A stretch of 19,616 nt of DNA from an uncultured Oscillospiraceae bacterium (GTDB taxonomy: Bacteria > Bacillota > Clostridia > Oscillospirales > Ruminococcaceae). Within the stretch, counting starts at the first letter, position 1; every line of letters starts with the position of its first letter. The stretch is from positions 1 to 19,616 of the forward strand of contig CAJTVI010000050.1 in assembly GCA_910579545.1 (NCBI GenBank). The letters run 5' to 3'. Under the pieces are notes generated by a model that saw only the letters and a program-made list of their open reading frames with translations, did not search any database and was not told the DNA's origin. This document shows positions 1 to 8,135 of the stretch, piece after piece. The position numbers were made by a program, and so were the translations under genes.

Positions 1-20
1 GCGTCCCCCTATGGGGACGC
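1..20 (-). terminator. Hairpin downstream of gltD, candidate terminator
   Basis: Bases 1-8 (GCGTCCCC) and 13-20 (GGGGACGC) form a perfect 8-bp stem with a 4-base loop. It lies about 85 bases past the gltD stop in the direction of gltD transcription. Any U-tract for the minus strand would lie outside the window, so termination cannot be confirmed. On the plus strand a T6 run occurs 12 bases after the stem, so it could equally end a plus-strand transcript entering from the left. Confidence 0.4.
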
Positions 21-105
21 CGCCCGCGCCCTGTTTTTTGCCCTTTTTATTTCGACCCTTTTGGGCCTTTGCCCTTTTACAATAAGCGCCGCTTACAGGG
101 GCCGT

Positions 106-1617
106 TTACAGGTTGGTATACCCCATCAGGGCCTCGTCCACCGCGGCGGCGGCGTCCCGCCCCTCGCGCAGCGCCCAGACCACCAGGCTCTGGCCCCGGC
201 GGGCGTCCCCGGCCGCAAATAGCTTGGGCACCCCGGTATAAAACCGCGCGGGGCCTTCGCCGGCTGTGGGCGGGTTTTCGCCCCCGGCCAGCCGGCCGCG
301 GGGGTCCAGCTCTGCCCCAAAGGTGCTTGCAAGGCCGGGCTCGCAGCCGGTAAAGCCCGCCGCGATCAGCACCAGCCCGGCCGGCAGGGTGTACTCCTCG
401 CCGGTGGGCTCCATCGGGCGGCGGCCGGCCTTGTCAGGCTTGCCGGGGGCCAGCTTCTGCACCACCGCCCCGGCCACCCGGCCGTCCGGCCCGGTCAAAA
501 ATTCCTTTACGGTGGCCTGCCAGCGGCGGGGGTCCGCCCCAAACAGGGCAATGGCCTCCTGCTGGCCGTAGTCGGTTTTCAGCACCCGGGGCCACTCGGG
601 CCAGGCGTTGCCCGGTGCGCGGGTCTCGGGGGGCTTGGGCAGCATCTCTAACTGCACCACCCCTGCGCACCCCTGCCGGATGGCGGTGGCCACACAGTCG
701 TTGCCGGTGTCGCCCCCGCCGATCACCAGCACCTGCCTGCCCTTGGCGCTGATCGGGCTTTCGCCGCCCGGGCCGGCGTCCAAAAGGGTTTTGGTGGCCG
801 CCGCAAGGTACTCCACCGCAAAATGGATGCCCGCCGCCTGCCGGCCGGGCAGCGTGAGGTCCCGCGGCTGGGCCGCGCCGCAGCAAAGCAGCACCGCGTC
901 GTATTCCTCCAGCAGCTTTTTGGCCGGCAGCGCCCGGCCCACCTCGCAGCCCAGCGCAAACGCCACCCCCTCGGCCTCCATCAGCCGGGTGCGCCGCAGC
1001 ACCACCGCCTTGTCCAGCTTCATGTTGGGGATGCCGTACATCAAAAGCCCGCCCGGCCGGTCGCTGCGCTCGTACACGGTCACCGCGTGGCCCCGCTTGT
1101 TCAGCCAGTCGGCCGCGGCAAGGCCGCTCGGCCCCGAGCCCACCACCGCCACCCGCTTGCCGGTGCGGGCCGGCGGCGGGCAGGGGGGCAAAAGGCCGTT
1201 TGCGTAGCCATATTCAATAATGGCGCGCTCGTTTTCCTTAATGCACACCGCGCTGCCGCTGGCCATGCCGCAGGTGCAGGCCGCCTCGCAGGGGGCGGGG
1301 CACACCCGGCCGGTAAACTCGGCAAACCGGTTTACCGCCAGCAGCCGGCGCAGCGCCAGCTCCCACCGGCCCTGGTATACAAGGTCGTTCCATTCCGGGA
1401 TCAGGTTGTGCAGCGGGCAGCCGCTCACCATGCCGCCCAGCAGCACCCCGCTCTGGCAAAAGGGCACGCCGCAGTCCATGCAGCGGGCCGCCTGCCGGCG
1501 CTGCTCGGCCTCGGGCAGCGGGGTGTGGAACTCCGCAAAATCCGCCACCCGCCGCTCGGGCGGGGTCTCGGCGCTCTCGGCGCGCCGGTAGTCCATAAAG
1601 CCAGTTGTTTTTCCCAT
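106..1617 (-). CDS. gltD: Glutamate synthase [NADPH] small (beta) subunit
   Basis: This 503-residue iron-sulfur flavoprotein oxidises NADPH and passes electrons to the large subunit for reductive glutamate synthesis from 2-oxoglutarate and glutamine. The N-terminus has the cysteine pattern for two [4Fe-4S] clusters (C46, C49, C54, C67, then C106, C110, C114, C116). A FAD-binding dinucleotide fold follows at about residue 158 (VAVVGSGPSG), then the DRPGGLLMYGIPNMKLDK segment and a second nucleotide fold (VLVIGGGDTGNDC) for NADPH. The length is close to the usual 470-500. I chose the ATG at 1617; a TTG three codons upstream sits too close to the GAGAGGGGG ribosome binding site. gltB ends 18 bases upstream on the same strand, so the two are co-transcribed. 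All expected motifs are intact. Confidence 0.96.
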   Translation of the reverse strand: MGKTTGFMDYRRAESAETPPERRVADFAEFHTPLPEAEQRRQAARCMDCGVPFCQSGVLLGGMVSGCPLHNLIPEWNDLVYQGRWELALRRLLAVNRFAEFTGRVCPAPCEAACTCGMASGSAVCIKENERAIIEYGYANGLLPPCPPPARTGKRVAVVGSGPSGLAAADWLNKRGHAVTVYERSDRPGGLLMYGIPNMKLDKAVVLRRTRLMEAEGVAFALGCEVGRALPAKKLLEEYDAVLLCCGAAQPRDLTLPGRQAAGIHFAVEYLAAATKTLLDAGPGGESPISAKGRQVLVIGGGDTGNDCVATAIRQGCAGVVQLEMLPKPPETRAPGNAWPEWPRVLKTDYGQQEAIALFGADPRRWQATVKEFLTGPDGRVAGAVVQKLAPGKPDKAGRRPMEPTGEEYTLPAGLVLIAAGFTGCEPGLASTFGAELDPRGRLAGGENPPTAGEGPARFYTGVPKLFAAGDARRGQSLVVWALREGRDAAAAVDEALMGYTNL

Positions 1618-1635
1618 CCTGCTCAAAGCCCCCTC

Positions 1636-4600
1636 TCAGCGTGCGGTCTGGATGGCGTAAAACGCCTCGATCTGGGCCTGTTCGCCCTCAAGCCCCTTTT
1701 CCTCGGCCTGGGCGATCAGGCGCAGCATCCGGTCGTAATCGTGGGGCAGCACCTTTTTAAAGCGGGGCAAAAAGGCCGCAAAGTCCTCCAAAATGGCCTT
1801 GGCCAGGGGGCTGCCGGTCTTTTCGGCGTGCTGGCGGATCAGCGCCCGCAGCGCGGCCACGTCGTGCTTATGCTCCACCGGCTCCAGGCTCACCATCGCC
1901 TTGTTCACCCGCTGGTAAAGGTCCCGTTCGGTGTCCAGCACATAGGCGATGCCGCCGGACATGCCCGCCGCAAAGTTTTTGCCGGTGCGGCCCAGCACAA
2001 CCACCACGCCGCCGGTCATGTATTCACAGCCGTGGTCGCCCACGCCCTCCACCACCGCCATCGCGCCCGAGTTGCGCACCGCGAACCGCTCGCCGGCCAC
2101 CCCGCTCACAAAGGCACGGCCGCCGGTGGCCCCATACAGCGCCACGTTGCCAATGATGATGTTCTCCTCCCGCTTGTAGGCCGCCCCCTCGCCGGGGTAA
2201 ACGATCAGTTCCCCGCCCGAAAGGCCCTTGCCAAAATAGTCGTTGCTGTCCCCGATCAGCTCCAGGGTCAGCCCCTTGGGGATAAAGGCCCCAAAGCTCT
2301 GCCCGCCGCTGCCCCGGCACCGGATGTGGTAGCAGCCCTCGGGCAGGGTGTCGCCGTATTTTTTGGTGATGTCGCTGCCAAAGGCGGCGCCCAGCGCCCG
2401 GTCGGTGTTGCCCACGGCCAGCTCGATGGTTTTGGGCGCGCCCGCCTCAAAGGCCGGCTTCATCTTTTTTTCGATCACGCGCAGGTCCAGGGTTTTTTGC
2501 AGCGCAAAATCATAGGCGGCCCTGGGGTCAAAATGCACCCGCGTATCCTCGATCAGGGGGTTGTGCAGCATGGCCGAAAGGTCCAGCTTTGCCGCCCGGG
2601 GGTTCTCCTCTGCCAGCCCCTGGCGCGGGCGCAAAAGGTCGGTGCGGCCGATCAGCTCCTCCACCCGGCGCACCCCCAGCGCGGCCATCTGGCGGCGCAG
2701 GTCCTCGGCCATAAACAGCATAAAGTTTTCAACATATTCCGGCCGGCCCATAAACCGCCGGCGCAGCTCCGGGTTTTGGGTGGCGATGCCCATGGGGCAG
2801 GTGTCCAGGTTGCAGGCCCGCATCATCACGCAGCCCAGCGCCACCAGCGGCCCGGTGGCAAAGGCGAACTGCTCGGCCCCCAGCATGGCCGCAACGGCAA
2901 GGTCCCGGCCGGTCATCAGCTTGCTGTCGGTTTCCAGCCGCACCCGGCTGCGCAGCCCATTCAGGATCAGGGTCTGGTGGGCCTCGGCCACCCCCAGTTC
3001 CCAGGGCAGCCCGGCGTTGTGGATCGAGGTGCGCGGGGCCGAGCCGGTGCCCCCGTCGTACCCGCTGATGGTGATGCACTGGGCCCCCGCCTTGGCCACC
3101 CCGGCCGCGATGGTGCCCACCCCCGCCTCGCTGACCAGCTTGACCGCGATGGAGGCGGCCCGGTTGGCGTTTTTGAGGTCGTAGATCAGCTGGGCCAGGT
3201 CCTCGATCGAATAGATGTCATGGTGGGGCGGCGGGCTGATCAGCCCCACCCCGGTGGTGGAGTGCCGGGTCTTGGCGATCCAGGGGTACACCTTGGCCCC
3301 GGGCAGCTGGCCGCCCTCGCCCGGCTTTGCCCCCTGGGCCATCTTGATCTGGATCTCCCTGGCGCTTACAAGGTACTTGCTGGTCACCCCAAACCGGGCC
3401 GAGGCCACCTGCTTGATGGCGCTGTTGCGGTCGATGCCGTCCGGCCCGGGGGCATAGCGGTCCTCCTCCTCGCCGCCCTCGCCGGTGTTGGAGCGGGCCC
3501 CCAGCCGGTTCATGGCAATCGCAAGGGCCTCGTGGGCCTCCTTGGAGAGCGCGCCGTAGCTCATGGGCGCCACCGCAAACCGCTTTACGATCTTGTGCGC
3601 CGGCTCCACCTCCTCCAGCGGTATCCCGCCGCCGGCCGGCGGCGCAAACTCCAGCAGGCTGCGCAGGTGGGTCAGCGGCCCCGAGTCGATCCGACGGGCG
3701 TACCGCTCAAACAGGGCAAAATCGCCGGCCTGCACCGCCTGCTGCAAAAGGTGGATGGTCTCGGGGTCGTACAGGTGCTCCTCCTTGCCGCTGCGCAGCT
3801 TGTGGCTGCCCTCGCTCTCCAGTTCCATGCTGATGTCCAGCCCCAGCGGGTCAAAGGCCTGGTTGTGCCGCGCCTCCACGTCCTCGCCCAGCTCGGCCAG
3901 CCCGATGCCGCCCACCCGGTTGGGGGTGCCGGTAAAGTACCGGTCCACCACCTCCTGGCCAAGGCCCACCGCCTCAAAGATCTGGCTGCCCTGATAGCTC
4001 TGGATGGTGGACACCCCCATCTTGGAGGCGATCTTTACAATGCCGTGCAGCACCGCGCTGTTGTAGTCGTCTACGGCGGCGTACAGATCCTTTTCCAGCA
4101 GCCCCTGTTCGATCAGCCGGCCGATGCTCTCCTGGGCCAGGTACGGGTTGACCGCGCAGGCCCCATAGCCCAGCAGCGCCGCAAAGTGGTGCACCTCCCG
4201 TGGTTCGCCGCTCTCCAAAATCAGGGCCATGGCGGTGCGCTTTTTGGTGCGCACCAGATACTTGGACACCGCGCTCACCGCCAAAAGGCTCGGGATGGCA
4301 AGATGGTATTCGTCGATGCCCCGGTCCGAGAGGATCAGGATATTCGCCCCGTCCCGATAGGCGCGGTCCACCTCCACAAACAGGCGGTCGATGGCCTTTT
4401 CCAGCGGGGTGTTTTTGTAGTAGAGGATCGGCACCACCGCCACCTTAAAGCCCGGCTGGCGCATTTCCCGGATCTTCAAAAGGTCGGTCTCGGTCAGGAT
4501 GGGGTTGTGCACCTTGAGCACCTTGCAGTTCTCGGCCTTTTCCTCCAGCAGGTTGCCCCGCGCGCCAATGTACACGCTGGTGGAGGTGACCACCTCCTCC

Positions 4601-6192
4601 CGGATGGCGTCGATGGGCGGGTTGGTCACCTGGGCAAACATCTGCTTAAAATAGGCAAACAGCGGCGGCCGCCGGCCGCTCAAGGCCGCCAGCGGGGTGT
4701 CGTGCCCCATCGCGCCGGTCGGCTCGGCTCCGGTGCGGGCCATGGGCAGGATGCAGCCGGCCAGGTCCTCGTACTTATAGCCAAAGGCCTTTTGCAGCCG
4801 CACCAGCTCCTCGCCGGTATAGGCCGGCAGCTTCTGGTTGGGGATCTTCAGTTCGTGCAGGGTCACCAGTTCCCGGTCCAGCCACTCGCCATAGGGCTGG
4901 CGGGAGGCATAGTCCTCCTTGAGCCGGGTATCGTCGATCAGCTCCCCCTTTACCGTGTCCACCAGCAGCATCCGGCCGGGGCGCAGCCGGTCCTTGCGCA
5001 GGATCTCCTCCTCCGGCAGGGGCAGCACCCCCACCTCGCTCGAAAGGATCAGCCGCCCGTCCCGGGTAATGCAGTAGCGGCTGGGGCGCAGGCCGTTGCG
5101 GTCCAGCACCGCGCCCATCACGTCCCCGTCGCTGAACAAAATCGAGGCCGGGCCGTCCCACGGCTCCAGCATGGTGGCGTAGTATTGGTAAAAATCCCGC
5201 TTTTTCCGGCTCATGGCCCGGTCGCCCTCCCACGGCTCGGGGATGGTCACCATCACGGCCAGCGGCAGTTCCAGGCCGTTCATCATCAAAAACTCCAGAG
5301 CGTTGTCCAGCATGGCGCTGTCGCTGCCCTCCTGGCTCACGATCGGCAGCACCTTGCCCATCTCGTCCCCCAGCTGCGGGCTCGAGACCGTTTCCTCCCG
5401 GGCCAGCATCAGGTCGGTGTTGCCCCGGATGGTGTTGATCTCGCCGTTGTGCAAGATCAGCCGGTTGGGGTGGGCGCGCATCCAGCTGGGTGCGGTGTTG
5501 GTGGAAAACCGGCTGTGCACCATCCCAATGGCCGATTCGTACCGCTCGTCCTGCAAATCGGGGTAAAAGCGGCGCAGCTCGCTTACCAAAAACATCCCCT
5601 TGTACACGATGGTCCGGCTCGAAAGGCTGCACACATAGCACCCGCCGCCCTGGCTCTGCTCAAACACCCGGCGCACCACGTACAGCCGCCGGTCAAAATC
5701 CAGGCCCCGCGCGCACTCGGCCGGGCGGCGCACAAAGCACTGCCAGATGCTGGGCATACACTCCAGCGCCTTCTGGCCCAGCACCCCGCTCTCCACCGGC
5801 ACCCTGCGCCAGCCCAAAAAGGCGACCCCCTCCTTGCGGGCAATCACCTCAAACAGCTTCATGCTCTGGCTGCGCTGGTGCTCGTCCTGCTGAAAAAAGA
5901 ACATCCCCACGCCGTAATCCCGCTCCCCACCCAGTTGGATGCCCTCTTTTTGGCACACCGGACCAAAAAAGGCGTGGCTCACCTGCAAAAGGATGCCCAC
6001 CCCGTCGCCGGTGCGGCCCTCGGCGTCCTTGCCGGCGCGGTGCTCCAGGTGTTCCACAATGCGCAAGGCGTCGTCCACCGTGCGGTGGCTCTTGCGGCCG
6101 CGGATGTCCACCACCGCGCCGATGCCGCAGGCGTCATGCTCAAAGCGCGGGTCGTACAGCCCGGCGGGCCGGTTTGCTGCAAACTGGTTCAT
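1636..6192 (-). CDS. gltB: Glutamate synthase large (alpha) subunit
   Basis: This 1518-residue protein hydrolyses glutamine and transfers the ammonia to 2-oxoglutarate on FMN, using electrons from GltD. Residues run FEHDACGIG at the N-terminus. In this family a short propeptide is removed, so Cys22 would become the catalytic N-terminal nucleophile. The class II amidotransferase domain spans roughly 22-430, followed by the central domain, the FMN barrel (about 790-1190) and the C-terminal GXGXG beta-helix. The [3Fe-4S] ligands are visible as C1121, C1127 and C1132 (CVMMRACNLDTC). The start is the ATG at 6192, preceded by GGAGGAAGGGG; the open frame runs 20 codons further upstream without a ribosome binding site. 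It heads the gltB-gltD operon. Full length, no defects seen. Confidence 0.97.
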   Translation of the reverse strand: MNQFAANRPAGLYDPRFEHDACGIGAVVDIRGRKSHRTVDDALRIVEHLEHRAGKDAEGRTGDGVGILLQVSHAFFGPVCQKEGIQLGGERDYGVGMFFFQQDEHQRSQSMKLFEVIARKEGVAFLGWRRVPVESGVLGQKALECMPSIWQCFVRRPAECARGLDFDRRLYVVRRVFEQSQGGGCYVCSLSSRTIVYKGMFLVSELRRFYPDLQDERYESAIGMVHSRFSTNTAPSWMRAHPNRLILHNGEINTIRGNTDLMLAREETVSSPQLGDEMGKVLPIVSQEGSDSAMLDNALEFLMMNGLELPLAVMVTIPEPWEGDRAMSRKKRDFYQYYATMLEPWDGPASILFSDGDVMGAVLDRNGLRPSRYCITRDGRLILSSEVGVLPLPEEEILRKDRLRPGRMLLVDTVKGELIDDTRLKEDYASRQPYGEWLDRELVTLHELKIPNQKLPAYTGEELVRLQKAFGYKYEDLAGCILPMARTGAEPTGAMGHDTPLAALSGRRPPLFAYFKQMFAQVTNPPIDAIREEVVTSTSVYIGARGNLLEEKAENCKVLKVHNPILTETDLLKIREMRQPGFKVAVVPILYYKNTPLEKAIDRLFVEVDRAYRDGANILILSDRGIDEYHLAIPSLLAVSAVSKYLVRTKKRTAMALILESGEPREVHHFAALLGYGACAVNPYLAQESIGRLIEQGLLEKDLYAAVDDYNSAVLHGIVKIASKMGVSTIQSYQGSQIFEAVGLGQEVVDRYFTGTPNRVGGIGLAELGEDVEARHNQAFDPLGLDISMELESEGSHKLRSGKEEHLYDPETIHLLQQAVQAGDFALFERYARRIDSGPLTHLRSLLEFAPPAGGGIPLEEVEPAHKIVKRFAVAPMSYGALSKEAHEALAIAMNRLGARSNTGEGGEEEDRYAPGPDGIDRNSAIKQVASARFGVTSKYLVSAREIQIKMAQGAKPGEGGQLPGAKVYPWIAKTRHSTTGVGLISPPPHHDIYSIEDLAQLIYDLKNANRAASIAVKLVSEAGVGTIAAGVAKAGAQCITISGYDGGTGSAPRTSIHNAGLPWELGVAEAHQTLILNGLRSRVRLETDSKLMTGRDLAVAAMLGAEQFAFATGPLVALGCVMMRACNLDTCPMGIATQNPELRRRFMGRPEYVENFMLFMAEDLRRQMAALGVRRVEELIGRTDLLRPRQGLAEENPRAAKLDLSAMLHNPLIEDTRVHFDPRAAYDFALQKTLDLRVIEKKMKPAFEAGAPKTIELAVGNTDRALGAAFGSDITKKYGDTLPEGCYHIRCRGSGGQSFGAFIPKGLTLELIGDSNDYFGKGLSGGELIVYPGEGAAYKREENIIIGNVALYGATGGRAFVSGVAGERFAVRNSGAMAVVEGVGDHGCEYMTGGVVVVLGRTGKNFAAGMSGGIAYVLDTERDLYQRVNKAMVSLEPVEHKHDVAALRALIRQHAEKTGSPLAKAILEDFAAFLPRFKKVLPHDYDRMLRLIAQAEEKGLEGEQAQIEAFYAIQTAR

Positions 6193-6212
6193 GGCTTCCC
6201 CTTCCTCCCTGG

Positions 6213-6255
6213 CCGCTTTTGCCCGCCCGCGGCCCCCGGGCCGGGCAGGCAAAGC
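6213..6255 (-). other. GC-rich stem-loop just upstream of the gltB ribosome binding site
   Basis: On the minus strand GCTTTGCC and TGCCCG pair with CGGGC and GGGCAAAAGC (small bulges) around a GC-rich loop. It follows the attenuator-like hairpin and ends shortly before the gltB Shine-Dalgarno. No U-tract follows. It might affect translation or act as an alternative fold. In such a GC-rich region a chance hairpin is also possible. Confidence 0.3.
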
Positions 6256-6258
6256 AGC

Positions 6259-6311
6259 AAAAAAAGGCGCCTTTTAAGCGCAGGCCACGCGGCCCACGCC
6301 TAAAAGACGCC
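6259..6311 (-). terminator. Intrinsic terminator in the gltB leader (candidate attenuator)
   Basis: Read on the minus strand, the 5' arm 6311-6291 pairs along 21 positions with the 3' arm 6286-6266 around the loop GCGT. It is followed immediately by seven T residues (6265-6259). Four of the pairs are G-U wobbles on this strand and become C-A mismatches on the other, so the minus-strand RNA is the one that folds well. The hairpin lies about 10 bases after the predicted start site and about 65 bases before the gltB start codon, so read-through would be required for gltBD expression. No leader peptide was identified. Confidence 0.6.
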
Positions 6312-6327
6312 TTTGTCTTTGCTGGGT

Positions 6328-6356
6328 ATTATAATACAGTTTGCGGTTTTGCGCAA
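6328..6356 (-). promoter_or_regulatory. gltBD promoter
   Basis: On the minus strand there is a perfect -10 box TATAAT (6333-6328), a 17-base spacer and a weaker -35 box TTGCGC (6356-6351). Transcription would begin near 6321, giving a leader of about 130 bases that contains the terminator-like hairpin. The -10 region is part of the palindrome TATTATAATA, so the plus strand also carries TATAAT (6330-6335), which may start the divergent structured RNA. No good plus-strand -35 box was found. Confidence 0.6.
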
Positions 6357-6367
6357 GGGGCAAGCTG

Positions 6368-6552
6368 CAGGGAGAGTATCCAAACAGGGGAGAGATATCT
6401 GGCGGCCGGGTGCGTGGGAGCAGTCTCTCAAGGCAACAGGACCCCTGCCCCGAAAGCCTTTCGAGACTCTCCCCCGCATCCGGCCTTAGCACCCTGAAAC
6501 TCCTTGAAATGGCCGCTCCCCCTGCGAGGGAACGGCGCTTTTCAGGCTTTTT
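6368..6552 (+). ncRNA. Structured RNA resembling a divergent, orphan glycine-riboswitch aptamer with its own terminator
   Basis: On the plus strand CAGGG (6385-6389) pairs with CCCTG (6443-6447), and GAGAGA (6390-6395) pairs with TCTCTC (6424-6429). The 3' strand continues AAGGCAACAGGACC, very like the CUCUCAGGCAAAAGGAC signature of glycine aptamers in the same position relative to the outer stem. The 28-base interior ends GGGAGCAG, comparable with the family's GGAGCAA, but the usual CCGAAGG core is altered. An alternative helix pairs 6404-6427 with 6463-6485 (one G-U, one bulge, one mismatch) and would break the aptamer. A hairpin at 6502-6546 followed by T5 (6548-6552) looks like a terminator. 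No convincing plus-strand gene follows. The wobble pairs favour the plus strand. Family membership is an inference from pattern. Confidence 0.45.
6502..6552 (+). terminator. Terminator of the structured RNA at 6368-6552
   Basis: TGAAA (6505-6509) pairs with TTTCA (6540-6544), with flanking CC/GG. Inside, GCCG and TCCC pair with GGGA and CGGC around a short loop. Five T residues follow at 6548-6552. The 5' part of this hairpin overlaps CTCCTTG (6500-6506), which can also pair with CAGGGAG (6368-6374), so the terminator competes with an upstream closing helix, as in a riboswitch expression platform. Confidence 0.45.
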
Positions 6553-6701
6553 AGAGGATCGTTTTTTATAATGGGCCGTGGGGCCTTTGCTCCCATAAAA
6601 GGCCCGGACTTTAAAAAAGAAAGGCAGTTGACCCATCATGAAAAGCAAAAAAACCATGCAGATCCTTTTTTGTCAGCTTTCCATCAAAGCTGCCGTCCCG
6701 C

Positions 6702-6732
6702 AAAAAACTGCCCCGCCAAAAAGGCGGGGCAG
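6702..6732 (-). terminator. Intrinsic terminator of mscL and its operon
   Basis: On the minus strand CTGCCCCGCC (6732-6723) pairs perfectly with GGCGGGGCAG (6717-6708) around a loop of five T residues, followed by six T residues (6707-6702). It starts a few bases after the mscL stop codon. This is a textbook rho-independent terminator and should close the punA-mrp-mscL transcript. Confidence 0.85.
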
Positions 6733-6737
6733 CAGGT

Positions 6738-7154
6738 TTATTCGGCCTTTGCGCGCAAAAGGTCCCGGATCTCGGCCAGCAGCTCCTCGCTGGTGGGGCC
6801 CTTGGGGGGTTCGGGCGCGGGGGCGGGCGGCTCCTTTTTGCGGGTCATCCGGTTGATCAGCCGCACCGCGCAGAAAACGCAGAGCGCGATCAGCAAAAAC
6901 TCAAACACCGTCTGCAAAAAGCTGCCGTAGGCCAGCACCACCGGGTCGGCCCCCTCCCGCGCGGGCGGGAAGGTAACGGCCAGGGTGGCAAAGTTGATCT
7001 TGCCGATCACCAGCCCCAGCAGCGGCATCACCAGATCGTTTACCAGGCTGGTCACGATCTTGCTGAACGCGCCGCCCACCACAACGCCCACCGCCATGTC
7101 CAGCACGTTGCCGCGCATGGCAAATTCCTTAAATTCCTGCAAAAACTTTTTCAT
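6738..7154 (-). CDS. mscL: Large-conductance mechanosensitive channel MscL
   Basis: This 138-residue protein forms a homo-pentameric membrane channel that opens under high membrane tension and releases solutes during hypo-osmotic shock. The N-terminal amphipathic segment MKKFLQEFKEFAMRGNVLDMAVGVVVG and the glycine/alanine-rich first membrane helix (about 17-42) are typical. A periplasmic loop follows, then the second helix (about 73-98) ending in RLINRM, and a charged C-terminal helix (EELLAEIRDLL) after a proline-rich linker. The length matches the family. A GAGG ribosome binding site precedes the ATG. The Mrp gene ends 26 bases upstream on the same strand, so this is probably the last gene of a three-gene operon. 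Confidence 0.96.
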   Translation of the reverse strand: MKKFLQEFKEFAMRGNVLDMAVGVVVGGAFSKIVTSLVNDLVMPLLGLVIGKINFATLAVTFPPAREGADPVVLAYGSFLQTVFEFLLIALCVFCAVRLINRMTRKKEPPAPAPEPPKGPTSEELLAEIRDLLRAKAE

Positions 7155-7180
7155 ACCTGCGCCTCCCCATCAAGCATTTT

Positions 7181-8017
7181 TCAGCCGCGCGGCAAAAGCG
7201 CCGCCACCGCGCCGGCCGCGCCGTCCAGGTACACACCCGCATACTGCTCGATCGCGCCCGCGTCGGCCAGGGCGGCCAGCTGCGGGTCCAGCGGCATTTT
7301 GGCCAGCAGCGTAAGGCCGTGCTTTGCCGCCACCTCCTCCACATGGCTCTCGCCAAACAGGGGGATGCGCTTGCCGCAGTCCGGGCAGGCCAGCCAGCTC
7401 ATGTTTTCCACAATGCCCAGGATGGGGATGTTCATCATCTCGGCCATCTTCACCGCCTTGCCCACGATCAGGCTTACCAGGTCCTGGGGGCTGGCCACCA
7501 CCACGATGCCGTCCACCGGCAGGGTCTGGAAAACGGTCAGCGGCACATCGCCGGTGCCCGGAGGCATGTCCACAAACAAAAAGTCAACGTCCTTCCAGAT
7601 GACCTCCTGCCAGAACTGCTTGACCGCCCCGGCGATCACCGGCCCGCGCCAGACCACCGGGTCCTCCTCGTTGTCCAGCAGCAGGTTGATGCTCATCACC
7701 TCAATGCCGGTGCGGCTGGCGATGGGCCAGGCCCCGTTCTCGTCGGCCATGGCCCGGCCGTGGATGCCAAACAGCTTGGGGATCGAGGGGCCGGTCACGT
7801 CCGCGTCCAGGATGCCCACCCGGTAGCCCTGCCGCCGCATGGCCACGGCCAGCATGGCGCTGGTCATGCTTTTGCCAACGCCGCCCTTGCCGCTTACCAC
7901 CCCGATCACCTTTTTGATGCTGCTCAGGGCGTGGGGCGGCTCGCGGAAATCGGCCGGCTGGTTCCGGCTGGGGCAGTTTTCGCCGCAGCTGGAACAATCA
8001 TGGGTACACTCGCTCAT
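7181..8017 (-). CDS. mrp: Mrp/Nbp35-family P-loop ATPase (iron-sulfur cluster carrier)
   Basis: This 278-residue cytoplasmic protein belongs to the deviant Walker A ATPases that hold and transfer iron-sulfur clusters to apoproteins. The P-loop GKGGVGKS is at residues 43-50, the MPPGTGD motif near 151-157, and the conserved C-terminal CPDC (C211, C214), which binds a bridging cluster in dimers, is present. In addition the N-terminus has C4, C8, C11 and C15 (CX3CX2CX3C), an Nbp35-like extra cysteine cluster. I chose the ATG at 8017; the frame extends three codons to a TTG at 8026 that lies only three bases from GGAG. It sits between the purine nucleoside phosphorylase gene (118 bases upstream) and mscL, apparently co-transcribed. 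Confidence 0.93.
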   Translation of the reverse strand: MSECTHDCSSCGENCPSRNQPADFREPPHALSSIKKVIGVVSGKGGVGKSMTSAMLAVAMRRQGYRVGILDADVTGPSIPKLFGIHGRAMADENGAWPIASRTGIEVMSINLLLDNEEDPVVWRGPVIAGAVKQFWQEVIWKDVDFLFVDMPPGTGDVPLTVFQTLPVDGIVVVASPQDLVSLIVGKAVKMAEMMNIPILGIVENMSWLACPDCGKRIPLFGESHVEEVAAKHGLTLLAKMPLDPQLAALADAGAIEQYAGVYLDGAAGAVAALLPRG

Positions 8018-8135
8018 AAATACCAAACGCTCCTTTTCTCGTTTTTGGTCAGGTCAGGCCGCCCAATGGCGGCGCTTTGGCCGGCATAACGGCTGGTGTT
8101 CAGTTGGCCGCTTGTTGATTCCGCAAACCGCCGCT

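Noticed and set aside
823..6303. A plus-strand open frame of about 1826 codons opposite gltB and gltD
   Set aside because: It lies fully antisense to two well-conserved genes, is rich in His, Gly, Ala, Pro and Gln from GC-skewed complement codons, and shows no domain. The lack of stops follows from the codon bias of the sense genes.
6340..6620. T-box leader or cobalamin riboswitch on the minus strand upstream of gltB
   Set aside because: No T-box consensus (AGGGUGGNACCGCG), specifier loop or B12 box was found; the wobble pairs and the terminator favour a plus-strand RNA.
6274..6657. A minus-strand frame of 127 codons in the gltB upstream region
   Set aside because: It covers the structured RNA, the promoter and the attenuator, lacks a ribosome binding site and resembles no protein family.
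6638..6856. A plus-strand frame of 72 codons after the structured RNA, considered as the missing riboswitch target
   Set aside because: No well-placed ribosome binding site, and most of it is antisense to mscL and its terminator. The first 20 or so codons are Lys-rich and could be chance. Not supported as a gene.
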